Source of the DNA: Zerene cesonia | Taxonomy: Eukaryota > Arthropoda > Insecta > Lepidoptera > Pieridae | Assembly: GCF_012273895.1 (NCBI RefSeq) | Contig: NC_052128.1 | Location: 5,518,001 to 5,582,000 of the forward strand | Length of the DNA: 64,000 bases | Direction: 5' to 3' | Part shown: positions 42,863-52,620 of the stretch, in pieces | Numbering within the stretch: position 1 is the first letter of the stretch | Layout: each line of letters begins with the position of its first letter | Notes under the pieces: model-generated | The model's input: only the letters and a program-made list of their open reading frames with translations | Databases searched by the model: none | What the model was told of the DNA's origin: nothing | Program-made: the position numbers and the translations under genes

Positions 42863-43086
42863 CTAATTGCACCCGGCGGTTTCACCCGCGCAAGTCCGTA
42901 TCATGTAGGAATATCGGGACAAAAAGTTGCCTATATGTTATTCCAGTTGTTCAGCTATCTACGTGCCAAATTTCATTACAATCGGTTTAGTAGTTTAGAT
43001 TGTGTAGTAGTTTTTGCGTGAAAGAGCAACAAACACACACACATCCTTACAAACTTTCGCATTTATAATATTAGTAGGAAGTAGGA
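42863..43086 (-). mobile_element. H1 Helitron-like element with small internal duplication
   Basis: Minus strand TCCTACTTCCTACTAATA to a weak hairpin (gcgggtgaaaccgccggg); the terminal CTAG has mutated to TTAG. At about 42990-43015 tagtagttt recurs around an extra ~21 bp (tagattgtgtagtag), so this copy is longer than the others. Flanks are A and T. Confidence 0.8.
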
Positions 43087-44126
43087 TATCTTATTACGCA
43101 CATAAATCAATTATAATAAATAAATAATAACAAACGAATAAACAATAAGTCATTACGAAAACCAACAAATCCTATATGTCCTAATCCTAAATGTCCTTAA
43201 AAATAGACTTTGTTTTGTAACTTCTTAATGAAACTGCATTTAAGAGTTTTTGATTTAAAAAAAAAGCATTCAATTAACTCTCTCCACTTTAAATTTAACT
43301 CAATTACAAAAAACTACGACAAACGTGGAGCCAGCGAATTAAGTGCTATATATTTTCGAAATCCTAGTCTAAAAGAATGGCTGTTATAGCGAGCACCACT
43401 CCAACGATACCTTCGATGCTCTGCTATTTTAAAAGCAGTATGTCACAAATAAGTGGCAGAATAACAGATGAGGTGTGAACGTGATCCAGAGTCATGTGCT
43501 GGCAAGATCTGTGCAACTTAGGAACGAGCTGACTGCGGTTTATTCACTTACCGCTATAAGTTTTAATGAATGCGCTCGTGTGAGTTGTTTATTATCTTAA
43601 GCGAAATTAGTGTACGTTTTTAGATGCTGTTTTGAATTTGAATAGAGATATATGTAATGTTAGAATCCTTCCCATGTAGTAACTAGATTGAAAGAATTAT
43701 AATCTCTATTAATGTTATTAATGAAAGTGACTCTGTTTGTCTATAAATTTCTTCTTCGTGCGTAGACTGATCCTGATCTGTGCGTAGAGAAATAGATTAA
43801 CTCCAAATTTAATCTAGTATATAGTTTTTATCCTGAATTTTCTACGCCAACGTGAACTATAAAAACTTCAGAGAGTCTTTTTTTGTCTAAAAAATATATT
43901 ACGCAAATATGTGTAATTTCTGAAGACTCTATAAGAAGAAAAACTTCTATTTTAAGATTGAAACCAGGCTATATTTTTTCGTAAATTTACAATCTGTTTT
44001 TATCCTAATCAAAGCGGAGACAAATGCAAAAAACTCAAAAAATATTATAGTTATTTCATGGATTCTTGGGTAATTAATCTTGGCGTAACTAAGCCAACTT
44101 TATTTAGAAATTAAAGATTCTTTAAT
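43087..44126. other. No recognisable feature
   Basis: 1 kb; a moderately GC-rich patch at 43370-43560 has no match elsewhere in the window. Confidence 0.4.
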
Positions 44127-44281
44127 GGATTTTAAACTCTATTTATTCATTCTATTATTTACCCGACGTTTCGAACACTTTATAGCGAGCGTGGTCACGG
44201 GGAAATTAAGAAGTTACGTTTTGAAGGTCATACAAAAATCGTTGTTTGTATACTACCTCCATTTATTTCTCCGCAGTTTTT
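44127..44281 (-). mobile_element. P1 Penelope-like repeat
   Basis: Reverse complement of 41921-42090: ttaaactctatttattcat, ttacccgacgtttcgaacac, tttatagcgagcgtggtcac, ggtcatacaaaaatcgttgt, tttatttctccgcagt. Both outer edges correspond, so this is a complete unit. Confidence 0.55.
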
Positions 44282-44441
44282 TTTTTTAAATCTTTATTTA
44301 CAGAGCTTTATCGAAAAACGATTATGTCGCTCGAGTACAAACACACATACATGTTATAATTAATGCATATACAAAATTACAAAGTTGACAGATCCGAGGA
44401 GATACTCATTCTATAGAGATTAATCAGATACTTTGTTTCTA

Positions 44442-44999
44442 GTAGGGGAGCCCAAGAGGGGATTTTGGGATTTACTCGAGCGCGTCAGATTATTATAGGG
44501 GAACGTACCTTACCTATTACTAAGTACCTCCAGAAAGTATGAGCAGTTAATACTGGTGGGTGCGCTCGCAGGAGCCGCAGCAAATTAAAAAATATCGATA
44601 ATTCTTTAAGGTTACGCTCAAATTGTCAGATTAGCGTAATATAGATTTTTTTATTTTGTAAATAATCCGTAATATCTTTATCTGATGAGCTCGACTCATA
44701 TATTTTTATATTTTACCTTTTATTTGTAGCTACGAAATTACCACATAAATCGTAAGAATAACTTATATTTTATTTCAGTGATATGCCAGAGCATTCAAAA
44801 TATCAAAATCTAACGTGCTTGAGTATTTTCACAGCCCCGTTTTTCTTTTACAATTAAAAAAAATGTCAAAAACCTTTTTCCACCGCTAAAATTTAAAACA
44901 CTGTAGGACTTTTTTTCTTGCTATCGTATAATCTGCGAATTCCAATAGGTTTCTGAAACGCTCGAGTAAATACACATTTAGCATTTTGGGCTCCCCTAC
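44442..44999. mobile_element. M2 short inverted-repeat transposon (MITE)
   Basis: 558 bp bounded by inverted ends GTAGGGGAGCCCAA (left) and TTGGGCTCCCCTAC (right). Inner matches atttactcgagcg / cgctcgagtaaat lie at the same distance on both sides, so the terminal inverted repeat spans about 41 bp with a diverged middle. TA dinucleotides flank it at 44440-44441 and 45000-45001, consistent with a Tc1/mariner-type target duplication. There is no transposase frame, so it is non-autonomous. Confidence 0.85.
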
Positions 45000-45079
45000 T
45001 ATTCCTCCGAATGAGGATTAGATAAAATAATGTTAATGTCAGCAAAACTTTTTAATATATTATGACATTTGGATAATCG

Positions 45080-46079
45080 NNNNNNNNNNNNNNNNNNNNN
45101 NNNNNNNNNNNNNNNNNNNNNNNNNNNNNNNNNNNNNNNNNNNNNNNNNNNNNNNNNNNNNNNNNNNNNNNNNNNNNNNNNNNNNNNNNNNNNNNNNNNN
45201 NNNNNNNNNNNNNNNNNNNNNNNNNNNNNNNNNNNNNNNNNNNNNNNNNNNNNNNNNNNNNNNNNNNNNNNNNNNNNNNNNNNNNNNNNNNNNNNNNNNN
45301 NNNNNNNNNNNNNNNNNNNNNNNNNNNNNNNNNNNNNNNNNNNNNNNNNNNNNNNNNNNNNNNNNNNNNNNNNNNNNNNNNNNNNNNNNNNNNNNNNNNN
45401 NNNNNNNNNNNNNNNNNNNNNNNNNNNNNNNNNNNNNNNNNNNNNNNNNNNNNNNNNNNNNNNNNNNNNNNNNNNNNNNNNNNNNNNNNNNNNNNNNNNN
45501 NNNNNNNNNNNNNNNNNNNNNNNNNNNNNNNNNNNNNNNNNNNNNNNNNNNNNNNNNNNNNNNNNNNNNNNNNNNNNNNNNNNNNNNNNNNNNNNNNNNN
45601 NNNNNNNNNNNNNNNNNNNNNNNNNNNNNNNNNNNNNNNNNNNNNNNNNNNNNNNNNNNNNNNNNNNNNNNNNNNNNNNNNNNNNNNNNNNNNNNNNNNN
45701 NNNNNNNNNNNNNNNNNNNNNNNNNNNNNNNNNNNNNNNNNNNNNNNNNNNNNNNNNNNNNNNNNNNNNNNNNNNNNNNNNNNNNNNNNNNNNNNNNNNN
45801 NNNNNNNNNNNNNNNNNNNNNNNNNNNNNNNNNNNNNNNNNNNNNNNNNNNNNNNNNNNNNNNNNNNNNNNNNNNNNNNNNNNNNNNNNNNNNNNNNNNN
45901 NNNNNNNNNNNNNNNNNNNNNNNNNNNNNNNNNNNNNNNNNNNNNNNNNNNNNNNNNNNNNNNNNNNNNNNNNNNNNNNNNNNNNNNNNNNNNNNNNNNN
46001 NNNNNNNNNNNNNNNNNNNNNNNNNNNNNNNNNNNNNNNNNNNNNNNNNNNNNNNNNNNNNNNNNNNNNNNNNNNNNNN
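45080..46079. other. Assembly gap 2 (1000 N)
   Basis: Exactly 1000 N. Flanks (ggataatcg at left, tcgacgtgttttgatg at right) show no shared repeat, unlike gaps 1 and 3. Open frames in both directions are artefacts. Confidence 0.99.
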
Positions 46080-46264
46080 TCGACGTGTTTTGATGTTCGT
46101 AGATAAGCGCACTCGACAGATACGTTTGTTGCGAACCGTGGCTCTCAGCGAACTGTGTTCTCCGCAGTTGTAAGTTGAGTATTTTTCCGGTTGTTGGCAG
46201 TATTGGCTAATAGGGTCTTCTAGTCTTTTGGTTCATTTGACATGGGGTTTTAATTTTATGACTA

Positions 46265-46350
46265 GCATTGTGATTCCCCACCGAAACGGACCCAGGACCA
46301 TTCTGTTCTCACTTATGCGTTAACCACTGTACCACCGTCCACCTCCTCCA
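46265..46350 (-). mobile_element. S2 SINE, tRNA-like head only
   Basis: The minus strand reads ggtacagtggttaacgcat, aagtgagaacagaatgg, tcctgggtccgtttcggtg: head of S2 with a damaged B box. The body is absent. Confidence 0.55.
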
Positions 46351-46667
46351 CCTCTATTTTGTATCGAGTTTAAAAGTAAGTCATAAGTTCGAACCTACAT
46401 TTTTTGCATCAAAAGCTTAGTAATCCAATTTTCAAATCTAACAATTATATCAATTTAACTTTTCTCTAATAGGAATTACTTGCATTTTGATCTTTATTTC
46501 AAAGCTAATTTCGCTCACTTTTGAGTACCTGCCATTCTGCCGTAAAATGTGAATTTGTTACACCCACGTCGTATTTTATCTTTGATCAACTCGCTATGAT
46601 ATTTCCTTACGTTTGACCTTTGTCTTGTATTATACAAGTACATATGACGTCTTCGTCACACAACAAA
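46351..46667. other. No recognisable feature
   Basis: No matches. Confidence 0.35.
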
Positions 46668-46812
46668 CAAACCAAACAATAGACCAAATTTAAATAGAAC
46701 CACACGGAAGACAACAGCTTTCGAATAAAAAATAATCGTCAAAATTGGTTCACATAGTCGAATGTTTTGAGATAACAAACACAATAAATCCAGTTGAATT
46801 GTACTTAATAAT
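46668..46812 (-). repeat. U1 repeat copy
   Basis: agaccaaatttaaatagaac, cacacggaagacaacagc, cgtcaaaattggttcacat, gagataacaaacac, tccagttgaattgt. Confidence 0.55.
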
Positions 46813-47164
46813 AAATACCGTTACTTCAGTTTTTATAAATTTTGAATTAACGTTCGATTTTCAAATATACATGCGAAGTTAATAAATGTATTATCAAAAA
46901 TCGCTCGCATCAGAGCAGTTATAAAGTTATAAGGCCATCATTTGACTTTTTGAACCAGCGGTGCTTTTCAACAATCTGTTCTGAAAAGGTAAGCATTTGC
47001 TTCCTCTTTTATATGTCTTATGTGTTTGTTTCCTTGTTTAGGTATCGTTGTATTGACGGTGCTGCCGCGTTTCATCACGAAGGACTGAAACGGATATATC
47101 CATTTCTTTTTTCTGTTATCCTTATCGACCGACTACCAAATAGAAGGTTAGCAATTCAACTTTA
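46813..47164. other. No recognisable feature
   Basis: An 85-codon frame (46950-47207) is Phe/Tyr-rich, crosses into a U1 repeat and is unlikely to be real. Confidence 0.35.
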
Positions 47165-47290
47165 TTTTTTTATTTGTTGCCCAATAACTCTTTACTTGGT
47201 GAACTGATGTTTATGATTCTTATTTTATACGAAAGCTAGTGTCTGCCACGTGGTTCGATTTAAATTTGACAAGGAGACAATGTAAAAGTG
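47165..47290 (+). repeat. U1 repeat copy
   Basis: tttgttgcccaataactctt, acttggtgaactgatgtt, tgtctgccacgtggttcga, tttaaatttgac. Confidence 0.5.
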
Positions 47291-47645
47291 GATTAGATTT
47301 TTTGTTAAAAAGTACATAATTAAGTGGCATAGTTTTGTGGATGTATAATAATATCAAGCAATGGAATATCATAGACTGTAATAAGAGGCTTTTGTCAATA
47401 AATTGATGCAACTGCACTTATCGGGAACTACAATACGCGAGCTATAAATCTGTTAATTAAAGGGTCTTAAATAAGGCATTTTCATGAAAAAATATTTACA
47501 GGGACTGGAGTTAAATAATGTGTAAGTAATATTTCAAATTATATTATGTGTTTTATATATTTCCAGAATAACTATCAGTGATTAGGTATCAATACTGATA
47601 CCAAAAATGTAATCAGTAAATTTTTTGACCATCTGTTTGTCTGTC
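47291..47645. other. No recognisable feature
   Basis: AT-rich; no matches. Confidence 0.35.
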
Positions 47646-47657
47646 TATATAATTGTT
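47646..47657 (+). repeat. Target-site duplication of S1, left copy
   Basis: tatataattgtt, repeated perfectly at 47933-47944. Confidence 0.88.
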
Positions 47658-47932
47658 CATCATCATCATCATCATTATCAGCCCATATGTTCCCACAGCT
47701 GGAATACAGCCTCCTATGAGAGTTCAATCCACCACGCTGGCCAAGTGCGGGTTGGCAGATGTCACATGTCGTCGAACTTTTGATTCTTGGACATGCCGAT
47801 TTCCTCACGATTTTTTCCTTTACCGTTTTAAGCGGTGGTGTTGTTATCCACATCTGCAGATAAATTGAAAACGAACCCCGACTTTTCGATTTTGAAGTCC
47901 GAGGTTCTCATCACTGAGCCACCACTGCTTGA
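47658..47932 (-). mobile_element. S1 tRNA-derived SINE with internal deletion and target duplication
   Basis: A (catcatc)n tail at the left (reverse of gatgat), then the complete S1 body reversed, then the tRNA-like head (ggctcagtgatgagaac on the minus strand). About 35 bp between the head and the body, around the sequence that would read gcgagcgtgcaggaaata, are missing. The B box is cut to gggttcgtt. Twelve-bp duplications of tatataattgtt bound it. Confidence 0.9.
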
Positions 47933-47944
47933 TATATAATTGTT
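47933..47944 (+). repeat. Target-site duplication of S1, right copy
   Basis: Second tatataattgtt. Confidence 0.88.
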
Positions 47945-48584
47945 ATAGAAACAAAAACTATGGATTTAACGAAAATTAATACAATTATTCTTCATGCTTC
48001 TGAGCTGGTTATTTTTGCGAACACTTAGCATATAAAATTTAGGTTTATAATTGACTATTCTTTAAAAATACCTTTTCTTAAGATTTTAATAAACAAGGTT
48101 AAATAGAAAAAGGTGTTACGTGAACGTTTTTCTCAATAATTGCTTATTTGTATTAGATAATGTTGTGTAAATTGTATTGTATTGAAAACATCGAAGGCGT
48201 GAATAATATCTCATTGAGTACGCTTGAAAGGATCGGAGCTTACGTGAAAGTGATTTCAAGCAAGCATAACGATTTTCTATTAAATTATATTTGTATCGCT
48301 CTTGTACGGGTTTTTTCGCGTGTTTCTCGTATTTTGCCAATTTGTAAGTGCGTTCTTGTGAGACGTGTGATGGCATTGTTTTCATTTTTGTTTTATATAT
48401 CGGATTGGAAGTGAAATGATGGCGACAGAATCATTTGGACGAAAGTGCTGAGAGAGATTAATTAATAAATTTCTTTCGCTGTAGTACTTCTAGCCATATG
48501 ATACTGTGAGATTAATCTATGAATACACAATTCCATTTACGTATTGTTTTATTTATTCCACTGAAAATATAATGGTTTTATAGT
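47945..48584. other. No recognisable feature
   Basis: Two opposite frames (48116-48385 minus and 48160-48414 plus) overlap each other; neither resembles a known protein. Confidence 0.35.
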
Positions 48585-48958
48585 TTCCTTGATACAGTGG
48601 TTAAGTCGGGAGCGTAGAACCGGTGGGTACTGGTTTCGATTCTCAGTGGGGGTGGGGACTATAACATGGTCGCGGTAGGGTCTATAACAGAAAGTTTTAT
48701 ACAAGACAGAAGTGTCACCTCTGTAAAAAAATGTAATTGTAACAAAAAACAAAATCAATTATTAATTTCATCATTTCTTTAACTAATTGTTTTAAGGTAG
48801 TTGTGATTAAAACATTCCTGGTAAGCAGAAATGCTTGTGTCAGGAATCGCTCTTCATTATAACAAGTGTGGAAATAATAAAAATAAAAATAAAAAAACAA
48901 ACTGTTACAAGTAGAACTATAAAGTAGCACCCCACCCCACAAGGGGACACTTTTTATA
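48585..48958 (+). mobile_element. S2-related tRNA-derived SINE, divergent
   Basis: tgatacagtggttaagtcgg (A-box side), gtactggtttcgattctc (B-box side, one base longer than canonical), gtgggggtggggac. The 3' end ccccaccccacaaggggac resembles the end of S2 (ccccagtaggggac). The body between shares little with S2, so this is an old copy or a sister family. Left boundary uncertain. Confidence 0.5.
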
Positions 48959-48983
48959 TTAATTGTTTCAACAAAAAACACCA

Positions 48984-49185
48984 GCTTTCCGCCTTCAGCT
49001 TCACTCGCTTTGTAAAGCAACAGATTGACTGTATTGGATTTTTCCCTACATAGTTCAAGTTGCCGTGGATTTTCCGGGATAAAAACTACTCTATGTTCTT
49101 TTCGGGTTTCACAGTATCTCTGTAAAAAATTTCACTCGCTTCATTAGTTCAGACATAGTGTAGACATAGACATACAGATGGACAG
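48984..49185 (-). repeat. U3 repeat copy
   Basis: gctttccgccttcagcttca, gccgtggattttccgggata, aaaactactctatgttct, tttcactcgcttcattagtt, cagacatagtg, acatacagatggacaggc. Matches the family at 9090-9170. The order resembles RTE-type or Helitron 3' ends. Confidence 0.45.
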
Positions 49186-49189
49186 GCAG

Positions 49190-49350
49190 TGTTTCTTCGC
49201 CGAGGGGGTCGCGGACGAATTCTAACAAGCACCCGTGGCCCCTTCACTTATGTGGCTCGACGGAACACTGTGGGATTTTAGTCGGTAGGAATCCGACATA
49301 ACCCACCACCTCTTCCCCGGGGGCCGTGGGTATCTGTGTAAGATTTCCCC
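49190..49350 (+). mobile_element. R4 LINE 3' end, longest copy
   Basis: ttcgccgagggggtcgcgg, acgaattctaacaagcaccc, gtggccccttcac, acggaacactgtgggat, tcggtaggaatccgacata, cgggggccgtgggtatct, gtaagatttcccc and an A-rich tail. Abuts a U3 repeat on its left. Confidence 0.65.
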
Positions 49351-49599
49351 ACTATAAATAAAAAAAAGGCAGTATTACTTTTCCATTTGCTACTTCATAT
49401 ATATACTAGGAATTAATCCCAGTCATACGATGTGTTATAATGTCCGAATTTAGGAAGAGGAAACCATAATTCAGTGGACGATAAAAGCTAATGCGAAACC
49501 GTGGTTATGCTGTAATCTCGGGAACCTTCGTTTTAACCGGTCAGTTAACTTTAACTGCAATTTTGGTCTATCAACTAGTGTGATTAATGGTATGGCTTT
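49351..49599. other. No recognisable feature
   Basis: No matches. Confidence 0.3.
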
Positions 49600-49812
49600 T
49601 AATGTGGGAGTCGAGCACGCTTCGGTACGAATTGGGCCAGCTCCAAACGGGAACCGACGTGAAACCGACGAGAAACCGGCGTGAAATAGTAGCACGCTAC
49701 TGTGTTACGTACGGTGAGAGGGGAAGCCGGAAGCCTGTCTTTTATTCCTCACCCTTCTCAGTCTATTCCATCTTTCCAGTTTCTAGTCCTTTCTATCTCT
49801 TTCTCCTTAAAA
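49600..49812 (+). mobile_element. R1 retroposon, head half
   Basis: tgggagtcgagcacgcttcg, gtacgaattgggccagctcc, gcgtgaaatagtagcacgct, ggtgagaggggaagccgga, cctcacccttctcagtctat. The A-tail side is missing. A small triplication of aaaccgac/gaaaccggc lies at 49660-49685. Confidence 0.65.
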
Positions 49813-49861
49813 TCAACATGATTTCGCAACATACTTTTATTGCCATAGGGGGCAAACAGAA

Positions 49862-50035
49862 AGTTTTTTTTTTATGTCATAGCGGACAGCTGAGCTGGTT
49901 GTTCACCTGATGTAAAGCGATCACCACCGCCCATAAACATTTGCAAAGGTAATACCTCTGTGAATGCACTGCCCGCTTTTATGGGGTAAGGGAAAAGGAA
50001 AGGATTAATGACTGGAAAGAAGGAAAAGGAAAGGT
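49862..50035 (-). mobile_element. R1 retroposon, tail half
   Basis: A T run, then tatgtcatagcggacagctg, gagctggttgttcacctgat, cgatcaccaccgcccataa, ctctgtgaatgcactgccc, aaaggattaatgactgg. The T run is the A-tail on the minus strand. Confidence 0.65.
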
Positions 50036-50317
50036 TAACCAAATGTTAAGATATTTGAGCTCATAGAACCTCGAAGCAATAGTAATCTTGAAAGGGCGTT
50101 TGTACATCTGATCTCCTTGTAAGCGGAGTGTTTTATTAGGTTCAATGCAGACGACCAGTAGGTACGTGCTTGTTAACAGTGTAGCCATATCCTTATTGCT
50201 TTCGAGTGGCATGCATGCTGTCTATCCAATCTGCGTAATTATTCTCTTGGCGAACCTTGTATGTAAACATTATAAAGGATAAACCTAAGAAAAGGCAATT
50301 TGTATATTTATTCCCTG
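50036..50317. other. No recognisable feature
   Basis: No matches. Confidence 0.3.
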
Positions 50318-50515
50318 TCCTCTCTATTCCAGTCCTATTGAGTATACTATTCATTACCACATAGGCCCATTTCTTATTCCTTCTTTCCCGTCGTCAATAC
50401 TTTCCTTATCCCTTACCCCTTAAAAGCGGACAGTGCATGCGCCGGTGGCGGGTTGGGCGGTGGTGATCGCATCATCAGGTGAACCACCAATACGGTTGCC
50501 TACTATGAGATAAAA
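50318..50515 (+). mobile_element. R1 retroposon, 5'-truncated copy
   Basis: tccctgtcctctctattcca, cccatttcttattccttct, cgtcaatactttccttatcc, aaagcggacagtgcatgc, catcatcaggtgaaccacca, gcctactatgagataaaaaa. Ends with the A-tail. Confidence 0.65.
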
Positions 50516-50655
50516 AACATCTCTGCACTGCATCTAAAAACGGTTTATCTGCAATAATTATTTGTTTAAGGGGACTGCATGATCTAAAACGTGTTTTATA
50601 ATGTTACTTAACGCTATTCAGCATTTACAAAACAACAATTTGAAGTTTACTTTTT

Positions 50656-50962
50656 ATTGTGGTAGTCGAGCACGCTTCGGCACGAATTGGGCCAGCTCGC
50701 ACCGGGGAAGTATCACACCCCCATAGAAAACCAGCATGAAATAGTGGCATACCATTGTGTTTCGTACGGTGAGTGAGGGAGCCGGAGGCCCGTTTTCTTT
50801 TCCTCACCCGTCCCAGTCCATTTCTTCTTTCCAGTCTTTAATCCTTTCCTTTTCCTTTACCCCCTAAAAGCGGGCAGTGCATTCGTAGAGGCACTATCTT
50901 TGTGGTGGTCGCTTACCATCAGGCGAACCACCAACTCTGTTGCCCACTATGACATAAAAAAA
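50656..50962 (+). mobile_element. R1 retroposon, full-length plus copy
   Basis: tggtagtcgagcacgcttcg, gcacgaattgggccagctcg, caccggggaagtatcacacc, gcatgaaatagtggcatac, gtacggtgagtgagggagcc, tcctcacccgtcccagtcca, aaagcgggcagtgcattcg, tcgcttaccatcaggcgaac, cccactatgacataaaaaaa. This copy shows the family head to tail with its A-tail. There is no open frame longer than 60 codons. Confidence 0.78.
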
Positions 50963-51419
50963 GATATTATTAGTCATTATATCTGACAGATAAACTGGCC
51001 ACAACATATTCAGATGTTATGAAATCGATAGTCAGTTCTATCAGCCTGATACAATTAGCAAGTAAGATGTTTTTCCTATGTACATGATATAAACAGTTAC
51101 AATTATAAACTTATCTTTCCACTACATGACTGTACATAATTGCTGTCACGTGTCACGTAGATGCGTCATCAATCACGTGACAAAGTTTGCGGCTGACACG
51201 ATATTCTGGTCGAAAGAAATTGTACCAGACGCTGAATGCATGCATGATAGGCGAAACTGTGCGCTTGTTTGATGACTTGAAGGTACTTTTTTCATAAAAC
51301 TAAGACAAATTATAAACTTTGTATAAACAGAAAAATAAGATTTTTTTTTTATGATTTGAATTGAAGGAAATAAATTTGAAATTTGCAGTGGTGGCTAAAT
51401 GATTGTGGATTTATAATAA
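50963..51419. other. No recognisable feature
   Basis: A repeated gtcacgtg word (51146-51180) is the only structure noted. Confidence 0.4.
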
Positions 51420-51545
51420 GAATGTTTATGTTACCTAACCGTAATTTTTTACTGGCTGAACCTATTTTAATGGTTCATTTTTATGTGAAAGCTGATGCCA
51501 GCTACGTGGTCCCATTTAAATTTGGTCTAGGTTCTTAGACTGGTT
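51420..51545 (+). repeat. U1 repeat copy
   Basis: aagaatgtttatgttaccta, ttttactggctgaacctat, gccagctacgtggtcccatt, taaatttggtctaggttc. Confidence 0.5.
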
Positions 51546-52039
51546 ACAAACAACTACTAACTAACTAATTAACTAAACAAAAACTGTTATTTAAGCAAAT
51601 AAACACAATTTTTCAAACTCTCGACGAATTTTATTATCTTTCCGTTCATTGTATACAGGAAAAATACCTATCTCTATATATCCATTAAGTTATAAATAAA
51701 TAAAACAATAAATACATAAAGTTCCGCTGATAGTTAAGGACTACGGGTATCCTTCAGGGTTAAGAGTTTTTGGTTAGTTAGCGTCTGAAGTTTGAGTATC
51801 GCTAAGCCCTTGATGTCCTTTATTCGCAATAACATTATATTAATTGGTAACAAAGATCCCTCGTTGTTTTGTGTTACTATTTCTGTTAATATTGTGTGTA
51901 GAAATAATATCATAAAACAGAAAGATAGTACATTTTAGCAGTTCCGCTATTTCTTATGCTTAATAAGATGATATAACTTTTGAGTAAGAAAATGTAACAA
52001 ACGGATAGTTTAGTATTGCTTAAAATTTATGAAATTAAT
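51546..52039. other. No recognisable feature
   Basis: AT-rich; no matches. Confidence 0.35.
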
Positions 52040-52215
52040 ACATATAAATATGTATAACTCAACGGTGACAGACATACATAGTGATCTATCAACGCATAAC
52101 CCAAACCACTGGACGGATCGGGCTGAAATTTGGCATACAGATAGATGTTATGACATAGGCATCCGCTAAGAAAGCATTTTGACAAATTCGTTCCCCAACG
52201 GGATAGACATTTCAA
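52040..52215 (+). mobile_element. H3 Helitron-like element, 5' part
   Basis: ggtgacagacatacatagtg, atctatcaacgcataaccca, aaccactggacggatcggg, ctgaaatttggcatacagat, agatgttatgacataggca. Plus orientation. The hairpin and CTAG end are lost after ccccaacgggata. Confidence 0.65.
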
Positions 52216-52549
52216 TTAAAATATTTAAAAAGCTCACAAGCGAGTTTTTAAATGAGGTAAATATATTTTCTCAATTAATATTATTTTAATATTACCGTGT
52301 ATGCGGGTTTGATATTGAATAATTATGTAATCTGAATTCTAGACGGTCTCCAGACAATTGCTAGCTCGTTCCAGGAAAGCTGTATCTCTCGATATTCTAT
52401 TGTTTGCAATATAAAGGTATTTACCGTGTTGTCTGTATTTGAATATTTCGTATACTTTGGTTTAAATAAAGGGTGGCAGTTATTGAGTTTGATATAATAA
52501 TTTTACTTCTACGTATTTTTAATAGAAAACGTTAGTACAGAAGTTCTGT
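52216..52549. other. No recognisable feature
   Basis: No matches. Confidence 0.35.
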
Positions 52550-52620
52550 GGTAGCAAAGCCAAAAAAGAGTACAGTCGAATTATTAACTTCCTCCTTTCT
52601 TCGCAGTCGGTTCAAAATAA
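52550..52620 (-). repeat. U1 repeat fragment
   Basis: gccaaaaaagagtacagtc, gaattattaacttcctcc, ttcgcagtcggttcaaaa. Confidence 0.5.

Noticed and set aside
45060..46112. Apparent ~350-codon frames on both strands across gap 2
   Set aside because: Produced by 1000 N; the real flanking sequence adds only a few codons.
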